Source: Legionellaceae bacterium (GTDB taxonomy: Bacteria > Pseudomonadota > Gammaproteobacteria > Legionellales > Legionellaceae). Taken from it: a stretch of DNA of 64,000 nucleotides. How positions within the stretch are numbered: the first letter of the stretch is position 1; each line of letters starts with the position of its first letter. The DNA lies in assembly GCA_018061965.1 (NCBI GenBank), contig JAGOTG010000005.1, positions 1 to 64,000 on the forward strand, given 5' to 3'. A program made the translations under genes and the position numbers. Under the pieces are notes generated by a model that saw only the letters and a program-made list of their open reading frames with translations, searched no databases and was not told the DNA's origin. This document shows, in pieces, positions 62,714-64,000 of this stretch.

Positions 62714-64000
62714 ATGACCAATAGCTCGACAACATATTTATCATTGTTCCTTACAATAATCCCTATCATTGGATTAACACTTAATGTGTTATTCAATAAA
62801 AATCCAAAAATGGGTGCGCAATTAGCCGCGGCAGTTGTTGGGATAGGCTTAACACTGAGTTTCATATTACTCGGTCATTGTTATGCAGACAAAACACCCG
62901 TTTATTTTTTTGGATTTAAAGCGGATGGTTTAGGGTTCTTAATGACCACGCTCATTTTTTTTGTGAGCACTATTGTCCATCAGTTCTCAATACGCTATAT
63001 GGCTGGAGACGGAAATTATAAATCCTATTTTTATAAGTTATCATTAATTACGAGCAGTGCTGCGATCATGGCGCTTGCCGATCAATTTATATTGTTTTTT
63101 TCAGCATGGTGCGTCAGTAATTTTCTGTTGATTTCATTGATGATCCACAAACAAAAGTGGGATGCTGCTGCCTACTCAGGAAAACTTGCTTTTAAGACGC
63201 AGTTTAGCGGCGCAGTTATATTCATGATGGCTCTTGTTGTGATGTATTTTGAAACAGGGAGCCTGTCAATATCGGCCATTACGCAGCAAGCCACTCATTC
63301 TCCAGCCATACTAGCCGCACTTTTTATGTGCATTATTACAGCGATGACACAATCAGCAATCTGGCCTTTTCATCGATGGTTAACCAGCTCATTGAATTCA
63401 CCTACCCCCGTTTCTGCAATTATGCATGCTGGGTTGGTTAATGGCGGAGGATTTCTTTTAGTGCGGTTTGCGCCCATGCTTGTTGAGCATGCCATGCTGC
63501 TGAGTTTTATTTTCTGCATCGGAGTTATTTCAGCAGTGCTTGGGACACTATGGAAGCTTGTTCAAAGTGATGTGAAACGTATGTTAGCTTGCTCTACGAT
63601 GGGGCAGATGGGATTTATGATGATTCAATGCGGACTCGGCCTTTTTCCCGCGGCCATTGCTCATTTGATTTGGCATGGATTATTTAAAGCTTTCCTGTTT
63701 TTAAGCGCTGGCTCTGCGGTGCAAAGCAAAAAAACAGAGAACCAAAGCCGCACTAGCTCATTAAGCGCCTTTGTTCTCTCATGTGCGTACGGGCTGCTAG
63801 GCGCATATAGTTTTGCGTGGTTTAGTGATAAATCGTTTTTTTCAATGGATACGACTGCATTTTTGGTGGGCTTTGCGTTTATTGCCTCAACCCAAGTAGC
63901 GCATTCTCTACTGCAAAAAAACATCACTGTTGCTAAGAACCTCTTAGCGATTACTGCGACACTACTTTCTGGCGCAATATATGGATGCAGTATTCATCTT
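62714..64000 (+). CDS. dabB: DabB/MpsA-like proton-conducting membrane subunit (partial, runs off the window)
   Basis: The frame starts at the ATG at 62714 behind AAGGAG and stays open for 429 codons to the edge. It is a polytopic NADH-quinone oxidoreductase subunit L-like protein (Proton_antipo_M): FFSAWCVSNFLL, the key TM block AMTQSAIWPFHRWLTSSLNSP with Lys/His/Arg, then PVSAIMHAGLVNGGGFLLVRF and KRMLACSTMGQMGFMMIQCGLG. A single such subunit behind a divergent LysR gene is the usual organisation of DAB/MpsAB inorganic-carbon (CO2/bicarbonate) accumulation operons. The partner dabA gene should lie just past the window. Alternative: part of an Mrp-like antiporter. Confidence 0.75.
   Translation, partial: MTNSSTTYLSLFLTIIPIIGLTLNVLFNKNPKMGAQLAAAVVGIGLTLSFILLGHCYADKTPVYFFGFKADGLGFLMTTLIFFVSTIVHQFSIRYMAGDGNYKSYFYKLSLITSSAAIMALADQFILFFSAWCVSNFLLISLMIHKQKWDAAAYSGKLAFKTQFSGAVIFMMALVVMYFETGSLSISAITQQATHSPAILAALFMCIITAMTQSAIWPFHRWLTSSLNSPTPVSAIMHAGLVNGGGFLLVRFAPMLVEHAMLLSFIFCIGVISAVLGTLWKLVQSDVKRMLACSTMGQMGFMMIQCGLGLFPAAIAHLIWHGLFKAFLFLSAGSAVQSKKTENQSRTSSLSAFVLSCAYGLLGAYSFAWFSDKSFFSMDTTAFLVGFAFIASTQVAHSLLQKNITVAKNLLAITATLLSGAIYGCSIHL

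Noticed and set aside
1..64000. CRISPR arrays, rRNA genes or prophage structural genes
   Set aside because: No regularly spaced direct repeats, rRNA-like sequence, or capsid/tail/integrase genes were seen in the window.

Overview
The window looks like a chromosomal segment of a moderately AT-rich gammaproteobacterium of the order Legionellales (Legionella/Coxiella relatives). The main reason is a complete Dot/Icm 'region I' at 9.6-18.0 kb (icmX, icmW, icmV, dotA, dotB, dotC, dotD), together with several eukaryote-like genes of the kind these intracellular bacteria secrete: an LRR-protein kinase, a Rab-like GTPase, a TPR protein and a Sel1-like protein. The genus cannot be fixed from the sequence alone.

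Layout. 1-3.5 kb is a graveyard of nested mobile elements: the 3' end of an IS256-family element, a decayed group II intron with a frameshifted reverse transcriptase, and tniA/tniB transposition genes broken by frameshifts. 3.7-4.9 kb is an intact three-gene overlapping unit: MntA-type antitoxin, HEPN toxin (HepT) and a serine resolvase. 5.1-5.5 kb holds an unknown gene split exactly at an A7 run. 6.1-9.5 kb has a GIY-YIG protein, a NodB-like deacetylase and two LPS-core glycosyltransferases. 9.6-18.0 kb is the Dot/Icm cluster, followed by tRNA-Leu. 18.3-27.1 kb is mostly housekeeping and envelope genes (YaiI, MFS and APC transporters, phosphatidylserine decarboxylase, O-acyltransferase, thioredoxin, thiamine pyrophosphokinase), with long palindromes at both ends of the APC gene. 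27.2-31.6 kb carries three effector-like genes. 31.7-44.7 kb has RlmKL, a TauE/SafE exporter, a caa3-type cytochrome oxidase operon headed by a triheme cytochrome c, a zinc alcohol dehydrogenase, and an aminotransferase/aldehyde dehydrogenase pair that may catabolise polyamines. 44.7-47.0 kb has a chimeric broken flavoreductase locus and a secreted Cys-rich protein. 47.2-51.7 kb is the LRR-kinase plus a Sel1-like partner.

51.7-61.6 kb is the most telling region. A locus made of the effector 3' end, a hairpin, mazEF and the start of a ChaN/TraB-like gene appears twice. The left copy has intact mazEF but only 16 codons of the ChaN/TraB-like gene. The right copy has the intact gene but an eroded remainder. 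Between them lies an ~8.2-kb all-minus-strand module: phaC 3' remnant, nhaA, a broken universal stress protein gene, a P-type cation ATPase, maoC-pta, ackA and fabI. Its content resembles the low-oxygen stress and polyhydroxyalkanoate-linked clusters known from Burkholderia and other bacteria, so I infer an imported and partly decayed hypoxia/energy-stress island. The window ends with a LysR regulator divergent from a dabB-like gene (inorganic-carbon/proton-coupled membrane subunit), which runs off the edge.

How the genes fit together: the Dot/Icm apparatus would export the eukaryote-like proteins encoded nearby, the envelope genes shape LPS and phospholipids, and the respiratory and stress modules handle aerobic respiration versus oxygen limitation. 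Effector roles are inferred from domain architecture only; no translocation evidence is visible in DNA.
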